The position numbers and the translations under genes were made by a program. Shown here piece after piece: positions 24,349-33,423 of a stretch of DNA of 64,000 nt. Each line of letters starts with the position of its first letter. Position 1 is the first letter of the stretch. Below the pieces are notes generated by a model. The model was given only the letters and a program-made list of their open reading frames with translations, had not been told where the DNA came from and made no database searches. Source of the stretch: Actinocrinis sp035653575 (lineage in GTDB: Bacteria > Actinomycetota > Actinomycetes > Streptomycetales > Catenulisporaceae); assembly GCF_035653575.1 (NCBI RefSeq), contig NZ_DASRBQ010000119.1:1-64000 (forward strand). Reading direction: 5' to 3'.

Positions 24349-26262
24349 GTGGCTGCGAGGAAGACCCGGAGCGGGAGGCGCTCCGGGGCCCGTAGGTGGG
24401 TGGCCGGAGGGGCGGGGCAGGGACCCTGGCGGCCGCTGGCGTTGTTGGCGGTCCTCGTCGTGGCGCTGTACGCCACCATGTTCGGGACCGGGAACACCAA
24501 GCCGCACCTGGCGATCGACCTGGCCGGCGGCACCAGCGCGGTGTTCACCGCCAGCCCGGCGCCCGGCACGAACACCATCCCGGCCGGGGCGATGGGCACC
24601 GCGGTCACCATCATGAGCGAGCGCGTCAACGCGTTCGGCGTGTCCGAGGCGCAGGTCTCCCAGCAGGGCTCGAACACCATCCAGGTCGAGATCCCGGGCC
24701 ACAACTCGCAGACCCTTGTCGACCAGGTCGGCCGGATGGCGCTGCTGTACTTCCGGCCGGTGATCCAGTCGGCGGCCGCGAGCGCGATGGCGAGCACGTC
24801 CCCGTCGCCGTCCGCGTCCGGCAGCCCCGCGCCCTCGGCCTCCTCGTCGGCCAAGGCCTCTTCCTCCGCCGCGCCGAAGGCTTCCGCGTCGGCCAGCGCC
24901 AAGGCCTCGGGCCAGGCCGAGAAGCTGACCACGCTCAAGGACGCCGCGAGCTCGAGCACCAGCCCCGCGGCCTCCGCGTCGAGCACGGCGAAGGCGTCCG
25001 CTTCCGCGACGCCGAGCGCCTCCTCCTCGGCCAGCACGGCCGCCTCGGCTTCGGAGAGCAAGGCCGCCGCCACCTTCGCGACCCTCAACTGCGCGAGCAA
25101 GACGGTCGCCAACGCCGCGGCCAAGGCCGCCGCCAACGCGCTGCCGAGCGACTACGTGGCCACCTGCGATAAGGACAACACGGCCAAGTACCTGCTCGGC
25201 CCGGCTGAGGTCGCCGGCACCGACGTCAAGAGCGCCAGCGCCACCCCGGTGATGGCCGGGCAGACGGTGACCAGCAACTGGCAGATCAACCTGACCTTCG
25301 ACGCCAAGGGCACCAGCGAGTTCGCCACCGCCACCCAGCAGCTCTACCAGCAGTACACCAGCCAGAGCGGCAGCGGCCAGTTCGCGATCGTGCTCGACGG
25401 CGTGGTCGAGTCGGCCCCCGCGGTCAACCAGGGCGCCATCACCGGCGGCCAGGCACAGATCACCGGCACCTTCTCGCAGACCGACGCGGACAACCTGGCC
25501 ACCGTCCTGAACTACGGCGCGCTGCCGCTGCGGTTCGACATCTCCCAGGTCTCCATCGTCTCCCCGACCCTCGGCGGGCACGAGCTGTCCGGCGGCCTGC
25601 TGGCCGGCGCCGTCGGCCTCGGGCTGGTGTTCCTGTACGTGATCTTCTACTACCGGGGTCTGGCCTCCATCGCGATCTCCAGCTTGATCGTCGCGGCGCT
25701 GCTGACCTACTCCTCGGCGGTGCTGCTCGGCCCGCTGATGGGCTTCACGCTCTCGCTGGCGGGCGTCGCCGGTCTGATCGTGGCCATCGGTATCACCGCG
25801 GACTCCTTCGTCGTGTTCTTCGAACGACTGCGAGACGAGGTGCGCGAAGGCCGCACCCTGCGCACCGCGGTCGAACACGGTTGGCACCGGGCCCGGCGCA
25901 CGATCATCGCCTCGGACTTCGTCTCCTTCCTGGCCGCGGCGGTGCTGTACCTGATGTCCATCGGCTCGGTGAAGGGCTTCGCCTTCACCCTGGGCCTGAC
26001 CACGGTGATCGACATCGTGGTGGTGTTCCTGTTCACCAAGCCGCTGATCACCCTGGCGGCCAGGAGCGAGTTCTTCGGCGGCGGGCACAAGTGGTCCGGC
26101 CTCGATCCGGAACGGCTCGGCGGCACCAGGATCGCGTTCCGCGCCCCGGCGGGCGCAGGTGGCAAGCGGATGACCATCGCCGAGCGGCGCCGGGCCGCCG
26201 AGCAGGCCGCCGCCGACGCGAACGGCGTGCAGAGCGACGAGACGAAGCGGGTGGATGTCTGA
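24349..26262 (+). CDS. secD: Protein translocase subunit SecD
   Basis: A 637-aa RND-type membrane protein that with SecF uses the proton-motive force to complete protein export. After the first membrane helix it carries the DLAGGTSAVFTA motif. A large periplasmic region follows, then five C-terminal helices (GAVGLGLVFLYVIFYYRGL ... VEHGWHRARRTI). Residues about 140-242 are an Ala/Ser/Lys/Pro-rich low-complexity insert. The start is GTG 24349 because AGGAGA sits 9 nt upstream; in-frame GTG 24325 or ATG 24328 would put that site inside the gene. SecF overlaps its stop. Confidence 0.94.
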   Translation: MAARKTRSGRRSGARRWVAGGAGQGPWRPLALLAVLVVALYATMFGTGNTKPHLAIDLAGGTSAVFTASPAPGTNTIPAGAMGTAVTIMSERVNAFGVSEAQVSQQGSNTIQVEIPGHNSQTLVDQVGRMALLYFRPVIQSAAASAMASTSPSPSASGSPAPSASSSAKASSSAAPKASASASAKASGQAEKLTTLKDAASSSTSPAASASSTAKASASATPSASSSASTAASASESKAAATFATLNCASKTVANAAAKAAANALPSDYVATCDKDNTAKYLLGPAEVAGTDVKSASATPVMAGQTVTSNWQINLTFDAKGTSEFATATQQLYQQYTSQSGSGQFAIVLDGVVESAPAVNQGAITGGQAQITGTFSQTDADNLATVLNYGALPLRFDISQVSIVSPTLGGHELSGGLLAGAVGLGLVFLYVIFYYRGLASIAISSLIVAALLTYSSAVLLGPLMGFTLSLAGVAGLIVAIGITADSFVVFFERLRDEVREGRTLRTAVEHGWHRARRTIIASDFVSFLAAAVLYLMSIGSVKGFAFTLGLTTVIDIVVVFLFTKPLITLAARSEFFGGGHKWSGLDPERLGGTRIAFRAPAGAGGKRMTIAERRRAAEQAAADANGVQSDETKRVDV

Positions 26263-27386
26263 TGGCCGGGCGCGATTCCCTCGGAAACCGCCTCTACCGG
26301 GGCGAGGTCTCCTACCAGATCGTCGGCCGGCGCCGGCGCTGGGCCGCGATCTTCGGCATCGTGCTGCTGCTGTCCGTCCTCGGCCTGGTCGTGCGCGGAC
26401 TGCACTTCAGCGTCGACTTCAAGGGCGGCTCGGTGATCACCGTGCCGAGCGCGACGCTCAGCAGCGACCGGGCCGCCTCGATCGCCGAGGCCGACGGCGT
26501 GCCCGCGCCGACCGTGCAGGTGCAGCAGGTCGTCAACGGCGGCCGCCAGGTCACCGTGACCACCACGACGATCTCCTCCAAGACCCTGGAGAAGCTGACC
26601 TCGGATCTGGCCAAGGAAGCCGGAATCGACCCGACCAAGGTCACCAACGAGCTGGTCGGCGCGAGCTGGGGGCACGACGTCTCCACGGCCGCGGTCGAGG
26701 CCCTGCTCATCTTCCTGGCGCTGCTGGCCGTGTACCTGGCCCTCTTCTTCGAGTGGAAGATGGCCCTCGCCGCGCTGACCTCGCTGGTCAACGTCATCGT
26801 GATCACCGTGGGCGTGTACGCCTGGTCCGGGCTCGAGGTCTCGCCGACCACCGTCGTCGGCTTCCTGACCATCCTCGGCTACGCGATGTACGACGCGGTC
26901 GTCGTGTTCGACAAGGTCAAGGAGAACAAGCGGCAGCTGGTCGACCAGAACAAGATGGGTTACGGCCCGGCGGCCAACCTCGCCGTCAACCAGACCCTGG
27001 TGCGTTCGGTCAACACCTCGCTGATCGCGCTCATCCCGGTCGCCTCGCTGCTGCTCGGCGGTACCGTCTCGCAGGCCGCGGTGCTCCAGGACCTGGCGCT
27101 CGCGCTACTGGTCGGTATCGGCGCCGGTACCGTCTCCTCGATCCTGGTGGCCACCCCGACGCTGGTGTGGCTCAAGGAGCTCGAGCCCGCGGTGCGCGCG
27201 CAGGAGCAGCGGCTCGCGGCGAAGGCCGCGGCGGACGCCAAGGCCGGCAAGGTGCCCGCGGCGGTGGTCGTCGCGGAGCAGGCCGAGCCGCAGGACGCGA
27301 AGCCCGCGGCGGCGGGAGCCTCGGCGGCCGGGGCGCGTCCGCGCAACCAGCCGGTGCGCAACCAGCCGCGGTCCAAGCGCCGCTGA
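26262..27386 (+). CDS. secF: Protein translocase subunit SecF
   Basis: A 374-aa partner of SecD with six membrane helices. The signature VDFKGGSVITV follows the first helix, and the conserved transmembrane motif TILGYAMYDAVVVFDKVKEN with the proton-relay Asp is intact. A charged Ala/Lys/Arg tail (about 60 residues) extends into the cytoplasm. Its ATG overlaps the secD TGA by one base. Confidence 0.95.
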   Translation: MAGRDSLGNRLYRGEVSYQIVGRRRRWAAIFGIVLLLSVLGLVVRGLHFSVDFKGGSVITVPSATLSSDRAASIAEADGVPAPTVQVQQVVNGGRQVTVTTTTISSKTLEKLTSDLAKEAGIDPTKVTNELVGASWGHDVSTAAVEALLIFLALLAVYLALFFEWKMALAALTSLVNVIVITVGVYAWSGLEVSPTTVVGFLTILGYAMYDAVVVFDKVKENKRQLVDQNKMGYGPAANLAVNQTLVRSVNTSLIALIPVASLLLGGTVSQAAVLQDLALALLVGIGAGTVSSILVATPTLVWLKELEPAVRAQEQRLAAKAAADAKAGKVPAAVVVAEQAEPQDAKPAAAGASAAGARPRNQPVRNQPRSKRR

Positions 27387-27413
27387 GCGCCGCCGCCTAG
27401 TTAACAGGCCCAG

Positions 27414-27478
27414 GCCCGGGTACTGCCCCCGCTCGTCGTTCTCGACGTGAGGGTCCGGTACCCGGGCGGTCTGCTTTT
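27414..27478 (+). terminator. Long hairpin with T-run after secF
   Basis: Perfect 10-bp arms GCCCGGGTAC (27414-27423) and GTACCCGGGC (27458-27467) with further pairing in the loop (GTCG/CGAC). TTTT follows at 27475-27478. It ends the secDF unit. Confidence 0.75.
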
Positions 27479-27489
27479 CGAGCTGGCAC

Positions 27490-27495
27490 TACAGT
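27490..27495 (+). promoter_or_regulatory. Leaderless promoter of apt
   Basis: TACAGT ends 6 nt before the GTG start of apt, with no Shine-Dalgarno in between. This -10 spacing predicts a transcript beginning at or next to the start codon. Confidence 0.55.
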
Positions 27496-27501
27496 GGCCC
27501 C

Positions 27502-28035
27502 GTGATTGCTGAGCTGCTCGCCTCGCGCATCCGGGATGTGCCCGACTACCCGAAGCCGGGCATCGTCTTCAAGGACATCACCCCGCTGCTCGCCGACCCC
27601 GCGGCGTTCCGCGCGATGACCGGCGAGTTCGCCCGGCAGGCCCGGGTGGCCGGGGCGACCAAGGTGGTCGGGCTCGAGGCGCGCGGCTTCATCCTGGCCG
27701 CGCCGGTGGCCGTGGAGGCCGAGATCGGGTTCATTCCGGTGCGCAAGGCCGGCAAGCTGCCCGGGGCGGTGTTCGCGGTCTCCTATGCGCTGGAGTACGG
27801 CGAGGCGACCCTGGAGATCCACCAGGACTCGTTCCAGCCCGGCGACCGGGTGCTGATCGTGGACGACGTGCTGGCCACCGGCGGCACGGCCGCGGCCGCC
27901 GTCGAGGCGATCCGGCAGTGCGGCGCCGAACCGGTGGGCGTCTCGGTGCTGATGGAGCTCGGCTTCCTCAGCGGCCGCGACCGGCTGGCCGCGGAGAGCC
28001 CGCAGCTGCCCGTGACCGCGTTGCTGACCGTCTAG
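27502..28035 (+). CDS. apt: Adenine phosphoribosyltransferase
   Basis: A 177-aa purine-salvage enzyme that converts adenine and PRPP to AMP. It keeps the hood segment RIRDVPDYPKPGIVFKDITPLL, GLEARGFILA, and the PRPP loop VLIVDDVLATGGTAAAAVEA. Length is typical. It lies directly before relA, as in Streptomyces. The last Val codon and stop codon (GTC TAG) are part of the first unit of the following 16-bp tandem repeat. Confidence 0.97.
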   Translation: MIAELLASRIRDVPDYPKPGIVFKDITPLLADPAAFRAMTGEFARQARVAGATKVVGLEARGFILAAPVAVEAEIGFIPVRKAGKLPGAVFAVSYALEYGEATLEIHQDSFQPGDRVLIVDDVLATGGTAAAAVEAIRQCGAEPVGVSVLMELGFLSGRDRLAAESPQLPVTALLTV

Positions 28036-28125
28036 ATCGAACACTGCCTAGATCAAACACTGTCTAGATCAAACACTGTCTAGATCCAACATCGTCTAGA
28101 TCGAAAACCGTCTAGATCCAATCTT
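28030..28125. repeat. Six tandem copies of a 16-bp repeat
   Basis: Units begin at 28030, 28046, 28062, 28078, 28094 and 28110, each 16 bp, consensus GTCTAGATCAAACACT. Five of six contain the palindrome TCTAGA; unit 2 has CCTAGA. Units 1-3 are nearly identical and units 4-6 diverge in the last 5-6 bases. The array starts within the apt stop codon and ends about 25 bp before a candidate relA promoter. Its AT content is far above that of the surroundings. Confidence 0.95.
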
Positions 28126-28150
28126 CATCCGCGGCGCCGCCCGGCACCGC

Positions 28151-28156
28151 TAGGAT
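28151..28156 (+). promoter_or_regulatory. Candidate -10 box of relA
   Basis: TAGGAT, 26 bp after the tandem repeats, would give a leader of about 70 nt ending in GGAGG (28221-28225) and the relA TTG. No convincing -35. Confidence 0.4.
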
Positions 28157-28232
28157 GGAGCTAAAGGCCCGGAATCTTGAGGCGGCGCACCCCGTTGACC
28201 CCATGACATGACCGGGACAGGGAGGTAGTCGC

Positions 28233-30722
28233 TTGACGACCACGCCGGAGGCAGCGGTACGAGCCCAGCAGGAAGAGCGGACCGGGACGGCAGCGCCCGC
28301 ATCGTCCGCCGCGCCCGCAGGCCCGGAGCCCGAGCACGCCCCCGCGCAGTCGTCGACCGCCGCCACGGCCACGGCTCCCGCCGGCCCCGCTGAGGGGCAG
28401 CCCGCGACGCAGACCACGCCACAGACCTCCCAACGCTCCGGAACGCCTGCCACCTCCAGCCGGGTTCGCGCCCGGCTGGCGCGTCTCGGCGGGCCGCGCC
28501 CCGGCGGCCCCAGCCCGGTCCTTGAGCCGCTGTTCCGCATCGTGCGGGCCAGCGACCCCAAGGCCGACCTGCGCACCCTGGAGCGGGCCTACCAGATCGC
28601 CGAGAAGTACCACCGCGGCCAGCGGCGCAAGAGCGGCGACCCGTACATCACCCATCCCGTCGCGGTCACCACGATCCTGGCCGAGCTCGGTATGGACATC
28701 CCGACGCTGTGCGCGGGGCTGCTGCACGACACCGTCGAGGACACCGACTACACCCTCGAGATGCTGCGCCGCGACTTCGGCGACACGGTGGCGCTGCTCG
28801 TCGACGGCGTGACCAAGCTGGACAAGGTCAAGCTCGGCGAGGCCGCGCAGGCCGAGACGGTGCGCAAGATGGTCGTGGCGATGGCCCGCGACATCAGGGT
28901 CCTGGTCATCAAGCTGGCCGACCGGCTGCACAACATGCGCACCATGCGCTACATGCGCCGGGAGAAGCAGGAGCAGAAGTCCCGCGAGACCCTGGAGATC
29001 TACGCCCCGCTGGCGCACCGCCTGGGCATGAACACGATCAAGTGGGAGCTTGAGGACCTCGCCTTCGCGATCCTCTACCCCAAGATGTACGACGAGATCG
29101 TGCACCTGGTGGCCGAGCGCGCGCCCAAGCGCGAGGAGTTCCTGGCCCAGGTCATCGACATGGTGCAGGGCGACCTGCACGGCGCGCGGATCAAGGCCAC
29201 GGTCACCGGCCGGCCGAAGCACTACTACTCGGTCTACCAGAAGATGATCGTGCGCGGCCGCGACTTCACCGAGATCTACGACCTGGTCGGCATCCGGGTC
29301 CTGGTCGAGTCGGTGCGCGACTGCTACGCCGCGCTCGGCACCATCCACGCGCGGTGGAACCCGGTCCCCGGCCGGTTCAAGGACTACATCGCGATGCCGA
29401 AGTTCAACATGTACCAGTCCCTGCACACCACGGTCATCGGGCCGCAGGGCAAGCCGGTGGAGCTGCAGATCCGCACGTACTCGATGCACCGGCGCGCCGA
29501 GTACGGCGTGGCGGCGCACTGGAAGTACAAGGAGGAGGCGGTTCGCGGCCCGGCCGGCGGCGCGGACGCCGCGGCGCAGGGCAACAAGGTCGGCGACATG
29601 GCCTGGCTGCGCCAGCTGCTCGACTGGCAGCGGGAGACCGCGGACCCGGGCGAGTTCCTCGACGCGCTGCGCTTCGACCTGTCCGCCTCCGAGGTGTTCG
29701 TCTTCACGCCCAAGGGCGACGTGGTGCCGCTGCCCTCCGGCTCCACGCCGGTGGACTTCGCCTACGCCGTGCACACCGAGGTCGGGCACCACTGCATCGG
29801 CGCCCGCGTCAACGGCCGCCTGGTGCCGCTGGAGTCGAAGCTCGACAACGGCGACGTGGTGGAGATCTTCACCTCCAAGGCGCCCACCGCGGGCCCGAGC
29901 CGCGACTGGCTCGGCTTCGTCGCCTCGCCGCGGGCCCGCAACAAGATCCGCGCGCACTTCACCAAGGAGCGCCGCGAGGAGGCCATCGAGCAGGGCCGCG
30001 AGCAGCTGGCCAAGACGATGCGCAAGCAGGGCCTGCCGCTGCAGCGGCTGCTCTCCAGCGAATCGCTCGGCTCGATCGCCCTTGACCTGCACTACGCCGA
30101 CATCTCCGCCCTCTACGCGGCGATCGGCGAGAACCACGTCTCGGCGCAGTCGGTCGTCCAGCGGCTCATCCAGACCCTCGGCGGCGAGGAGGGCACGACC
30201 GAGGATCTGGCCGAGTCCACGCTGCCGGCGCTGCCCGGCGACAAGGGCGAGCGGCGGCGCGGCCGCGGCAGGCCGGGCGGCGATCCGGGCGTCCTGGTCA
30301 AGGGCATGGACGACATCTGGGTCAAGCTCTCGCGCTGCTGCACCCCGGTCCCCGGCGACACCATCGTCGGCTTCGTGACGCGCGGCGCCGGTGTGTCCGT
30401 GCACCGCAAGGACTGCGGCAACGTCGAGGCGCTGATGGCCCAGCCGGAGCGCATGGTCGAGGTGGAGTGGGCGCCGACCGCCAGCTCGGTGTTCCTGGTC
30501 TCCATCCAGGTCGAGGCGCTGGACCGGGCCCGGTTGCTGTCCGACGTGACCAGGGTGCTGTCCGACCAGCACGTCAACATCCTGTCGGCGAACGTGAACA
30601 CCTCGCGGGATCGGGTGGCGATGTCCCGGTTCACCTTCGAGATGGGCGACCCGAAGCACCTCGGCCACGTGCTCAAGGCGGTGCGCGGCATCGAGGGCGT
30701 CTACGACGTCTACCGCGTGTGA
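28233..30722 (+). CDS. relA: (p)ppGpp synthetase/hydrolase (RelA/SpoT, Rsh)
   Basis: An 829-aa bifunctional stringent-response enzyme. After about 90 disordered Ala/Thr/Pro-rich residues comes the HD hydrolase domain (HPVAVTTIL with H141; LLHD with H165 and D166, both intact, so hydrolase activity is expected). The synthetase domain (RPKHYYSVYQKM, RFKDYIAMPKFNMYQSLHT), TGS domain (VFVFTPKGDVVPLPSG) and C-terminal ACT domain follow. The start is a TTG 7 nt after GGAGG. The apt - relA order is conserved in Streptomyces. Confidence 0.96.
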   Translation: MTTTPEAAVRAQQEERTGTAAPASSAAPAGPEPEHAPAQSSTAATATAPAGPAEGQPATQTTPQTSQRSGTPATSSRVRARLARLGGPRPGGPSPVLEPLFRIVRASDPKADLRTLERAYQIAEKYHRGQRRKSGDPYITHPVAVTTILAELGMDIPTLCAGLLHDTVEDTDYTLEMLRRDFGDTVALLVDGVTKLDKVKLGEAAQAETVRKMVVAMARDIRVLVIKLADRLHNMRTMRYMRREKQEQKSRETLEIYAPLAHRLGMNTIKWELEDLAFAILYPKMYDEIVHLVAERAPKREEFLAQVIDMVQGDLHGARIKATVTGRPKHYYSVYQKMIVRGRDFTEIYDLVGIRVLVESVRDCYAALGTIHARWNPVPGRFKDYIAMPKFNMYQSLHTTVIGPQGKPVELQIRTYSMHRRAEYGVAAHWKYKEEAVRGPAGGADAAAQGNKVGDMAWLRQLLDWQRETADPGEFLDALRFDLSASEVFVFTPKGDVVPLPSGSTPVDFAYAVHTEVGHHCIGARVNGRLVPLESKLDNGDVVEIFTSKAPTAGPSRDWLGFVASPRARNKIRAHFTKERREEAIEQGREQLAKTMRKQGLPLQRLLSSESLGSIALDLHYADISALYAAIGENHVSAQSVVQRLIQTLGGEEGTTEDLAESTLPALPGDKGERRRGRGRPGGDPGVLVKGMDDIWVKLSRCCTPVPGDTIVGFVTRGAGVSVHRKDCGNVEALMAQPERMVEVEWAPTASSVFLVSIQVEALDRARLLSDVTRVLSDQHVNILSANVNTSRDRVAMSRFTFEMGDPKHLGHVLKAVRGIEGVYDVYRV

Positions 30723-30774
30723 TGCACTGACGCCCGGTCAGCTTTTAAGCAGAGCCGCGAGAACCGGACCTGAA

Positions 30775-30815
30775 ACGCCGTCGGCCGCCCATGCGCTGTG
30801 GGCGGCCGACGGCGT
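30775..30815. terminator. 17-bp perfect hairpin between convergent relA and DUF349 genes
   Basis: Arms 30775-30791 and 30799-30815 are exact reverse complements over 17 bp with a 7-nt loop. It lies 52 bp after relA and 38 bp after the DUF349 stop on the other strand, so it can stop both. No T-tract. Confidence 0.8.
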
Positions 30816-30853
30816 ATGGCGTACGGCGTAGTACTGGATTTGGCGGATTGGCG

Positions 30854-32170
30854 CTATCGAGTGAACTCGTCGAGAGCGGCCTGAGCCTGGGCCAGCCACT
30901 CGCGCCGCGCGGTCAGCGCCGCCTCGGCGTCCTCCACCTTGCGCTGCTGGCCGGCGGCGCGGGCCCGCTCGAGCTCCTTCTCGAACTTCGCGATCGAGGA
31001 CTCCAGCTGCCGGACCGTGGCCTCGGCGCGCGCCTTGGCCTCCGGGTTGGTGCGCTTCCACTCGGCCTGCTCGGCGTCGGCGACCGCGCGCTCCACGTCG
31101 CGAAGAGCGCCTTCGAGCCGCGGCTTGGCCTCGCGCGGCACCGGGCCGATCTCCTCCCAGCGCGCCTGGATGCCGCGCAGCGCCTGGCGGGCGCTCTTGA
31201 GGTCCGAGATCGGCAGCAGCTTCTGCGCCTCGGCCAGCAGCTCCTCCTTGCGGGTCTGGTTCTCCCGGAAGCCCGCGTCGCGCTGGTCGAGGTCGGCGTT
31301 GCGCGCGGTGAAGAAGGTGTCCTGCGCGGTCTTGAACCGCTCCCAGAGCTTGTCCTCGACCTCGCGCTGCGCCCGGCCCGCCGTCTTCCACTGCTTCATC
31401 AGGTCGCGGAAGCGCTGCGCGGTGCTCGCCCAATCGGTCGAATCGGCCAGGCTCTCCGCCTCCTCGACCAGCGCCTCCTTGCGCGCGCGCACCTCCTCGC
31501 GCTCCGCGTCAAGCTGCGCGAAGTGGGCCTTGCGGCGCTTGGCGAAGGCCGAGCGGGCCGCGCTGAACCGGGACCACAGCTCGTCGTCGGACTTGCGGTC
31601 CAGGCGCGGTACGCCCTTCCACTCGTCCACCAGCGCACGCAGCCGCTCGCCGGTCGCCTTCCACTCGCCGGACTGCGCCAGGCCCTCGGCCTCGACGACG
31701 ATGCGCTCCTTGTGCGCGGCCGCCTCGGCCTGCTGCTTGGCCCGCGCCTCGCGCTTGGCGGCGCGGCGCTGCTCGGCGACCTCGTGCAGCTTGTCGAGCC
31801 GTCCGCGCAGGGCGTCAAGGTCGCCGATCGCGTGCGGCTCCACCAGCTGCTCGCGCAGCTTGGCGATGCTCGCGTCGGCGTCCTTGGCGTCCAGGTTCGT
31901 GGTGCTCAGCCGGCGCTCGAGCAGCTCGACCTCGGCCTTGAGGCCCTCGAACTTGCGCTGGTAGAAGGCCAGGCCTTCCTGCGGCGTGCCCGCCGCCCAG
32001 GAGCCGATCTGCCGCTCACCCTCGGCCGTGCGCACGAACACGGAACCGTCCTCGGCGACCCTGCCCCACTCGCTGGACGCCTGCGCAGCCTCCCCTGTGC
32101 CGTCGCGCGGCGCCTCAGGCTCCGGCTCGGCGCTGGCGGTCTGCTCCGGCTGCTCCGGTCCCTCGGACAC
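30854..32170 (-). CDS. DUF349 domain protein
   Basis: A 438-aa, highly charged, almost wholly helical protein. After a Glu/Pro-rich N-terminus (30 residues) it contains several DUF349 repeats of about 70 residues recognised by W-K-A-T-G / R-F-R-D-L-M-K-Q-W-K and L-W-x-R-F motifs (for example WASTAQRFRDLMKQWKTAGRA, LWERFKTAQDTFFTARN). The family is widespread in actinobacteria between relA and a cyclophilin; its biochemical role is unknown. The GTG start has a strong AAGGAGG 5 nt upstream. Confidence 0.88.
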   Translation of the reverse strand: MSEGPEQPEQTASAEPEPEAPRDGTGEAAQASSEWGRVAEDGSVFVRTAEGERQIGSWAAGTPQEGLAFYQRKFEGLKAEVELLERRLSTTNLDAKDADASIAKLREQLVEPHAIGDLDALRGRLDKLHEVAEQRRAAKREARAKQQAEAAAHKERIVVEAEGLAQSGEWKATGERLRALVDEWKGVPRLDRKSDDELWSRFSAARSAFAKRRKAHFAQLDAEREEVRARKEALVEEAESLADSTDWASTAQRFRDLMKQWKTAGRAQREVEDKLWERFKTAQDTFFTARNADLDQRDAGFRENQTRKEELLAEAQKLLPISDLKSARQALRGIQARWEEIGPVPREAKPRLEGALRDVERAVADAEQAEWKRTNPEAKARAEATVRQLESSIAKFEKELERARAAGQQRKVEDAEAALTARREWLAQAQAALDEFTR

Positions 32171-32311
32171 GGTGCCCTCCTTGGACGTGCGACTTGTGAC
32201 CGTGATCTATGGCGACGCGCCCCTTGCGTCACGGTACTGCGGTAGACCGATGTTGTTCCATTTTCATCGAGGCGCCGTTTTTACAACAGGCGCAGGGCAC
32301 TCTACAAGCAA

Positions 32312-32354
32312 CGACGGTCCCCGGACAGTCGGTAAACGCGTCCAGGGACCGTCG
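32312..32354 (-). terminator. Hairpin after the cyclophilin gene
   Basis: 15-bp arms (32312-32326 and 32340-32354) with one mismatch and a 13-nt loop, 25 bp past the stop of the minus-strand cyclophilin gene. No T-tract on that strand. Confidence 0.65.
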
Positions 32355-32379
32355 AATGAGCGGGTATCCGCGCCGTCGG

Positions 32380-33219
32380 CTACGAAATCGAGACCGACTC
32401 GATAGTCACGGTTTCCTTCGGCTTGCCGTCACCGCTGCCGTTGGCGTTGTCCGAGCCCTGCGCGGCGATCGCCTGCAGGACGTCCAGGCCCTTGGTGATC
32501 GTGCCGAACGGCGTGTAGTTCGGCCCGAGCGGGGAGTCCTTGTAGACCAGGAAGAACTGGCTGCCGTTGGTGCCCGGCCCGGAGTTGGCCATCGCCACGG
32601 TTCCGGCCTTGTAGGTGACCGTGCCGGAGGACCCGGCCGCGCCGAAGTAGTTCAGGTTCTCGTCCTGGAACTGGTACCCGGGGCCGCCCGAGCCGGTGCC
32701 GGTCGGGTCGCCGCACTGCAGCACGAAGATCGTCGAGGTGGTCAGGCGGTGGCAGTTGGTGTTGTTGAAGTAGTTCTTCCCGGCCAGGTACTGGAAGGAG
32801 TACGTCGCGTACGGCGCCTTGGTGGTCAGCGCCGAGAAGACGACGTCGCCCCGGTTGGTGTGGATCGTCGCGGTGTACGGCTTGGCGGCCAGCGCCGCGT
32901 TGAAGACCGGGATGCCGACGTCCTTCGACGCGGTACCGCTCTTGGTGTAGCCGATCTTCTCTGCCGTGCTCGACGCCGCTGCGCTTGCCGTGGCCCCGGC
33001 CGAGGCCGAACTCTGCGCGACCGGCTTGCTCGGAGCGTTAGGGGAGGTCGCCAGGATCGCGGCGGTGGCCCCACCGCCGACCACCACGACCGCGATGGCC
33101 GTGAAGATCGCGATGCGCCTGTTGCGCCTCGCCGCCGCCTGCTGCTTGGCGATCTTCGCCTGCACCCGCTCGTAGCGTGCGCGCTCCAGTGCGCGCTGCC
33201 GGTCCTTGGTGCTCGCCAC
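32380..33219 (-). CDS. Membrane-anchored cyclophilin-type peptidyl-prolyl isomerase
   Basis: A 279-aa protein with a basic cytoplasmic N-terminus, one membrane helix (residues 34-56) and a Ser/Ala linker. The cyclophilin domain (residues about 110-279) carries the signature NCHRLTTSTIFVLQCGDPTGTGSGG and the active-site strip GSQFFLVYKDSPLGPNYTPFG. It should assist folding outside the membrane. The usual F-x-R-V-I active-site Arg is retained as H-R, while the following residues (LTTSTIF for VIPGFM) are divergent. The GTG start has AGGGAGA upstream. Confidence 0.92.
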   Translation of the reverse strand: MASTKDRQRALERARYERVQAKIAKQQAAARRNRRIAIFTAIAVVVVGGGATAAILATSPNAPSKPVAQSSASAGATASAAASSTAEKIGYTKSGTASKDVGIPVFNAALAAKPYTATIHTNRGDVVFSALTTKAPYATYSFQYLAGKNYFNNTNCHRLTTSTIFVLQCGDPTGTGSGGPGYQFQDENLNYFGAAGSSGTVTYKAGTVAMANSGPGTNGSQFFLVYKDSPLGPNYTPFGTITKGLDVLQAIAAQGSDNANGSGDGKPKETVTIESVSIS

Positions 33220-33289
33220 TCTCGTCTTCTCCCTGTCTCAGATCCGCGCTGAACTTCGCGCCACACCCGCGTCGATGCTGCCCGCGTGC

Positions 33290-33317
33290 AGTGTACGGGC
33301 ACGTCCTGAAGACGCAA
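33290..33317 (-). promoter_or_regulatory. Candidate promoter of the cyclophilin gene
   Basis: On the minus strand TTGCGT (33312-33317) and TACACT (33290-33295) are 16 bp apart, giving a leader of about 65 nt. Confidence 0.42.
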
Positions 33318-33423
33318 CGGGTCGCGGTTACCGGTTCGCGATCGTACGCGCGCCGCCGGTAGTCTTGGCTGACCATCACGGCCGCACGCAAGCCCGCCGA
33401 AATCCGTCGAGAACAGGACGCAC

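Noticed and set aside
28030..28125. CRISPR array
   Set aside because: The units are contiguous 16-bp tandem repeats without spacers, and no cas1/cas2 gene is present in the window.
28161..30668. 835-codon minus-strand frame opposite relA
   Set aside because: A shadow of the third-position GC bias of relA, which has all its domains on the plus strand.
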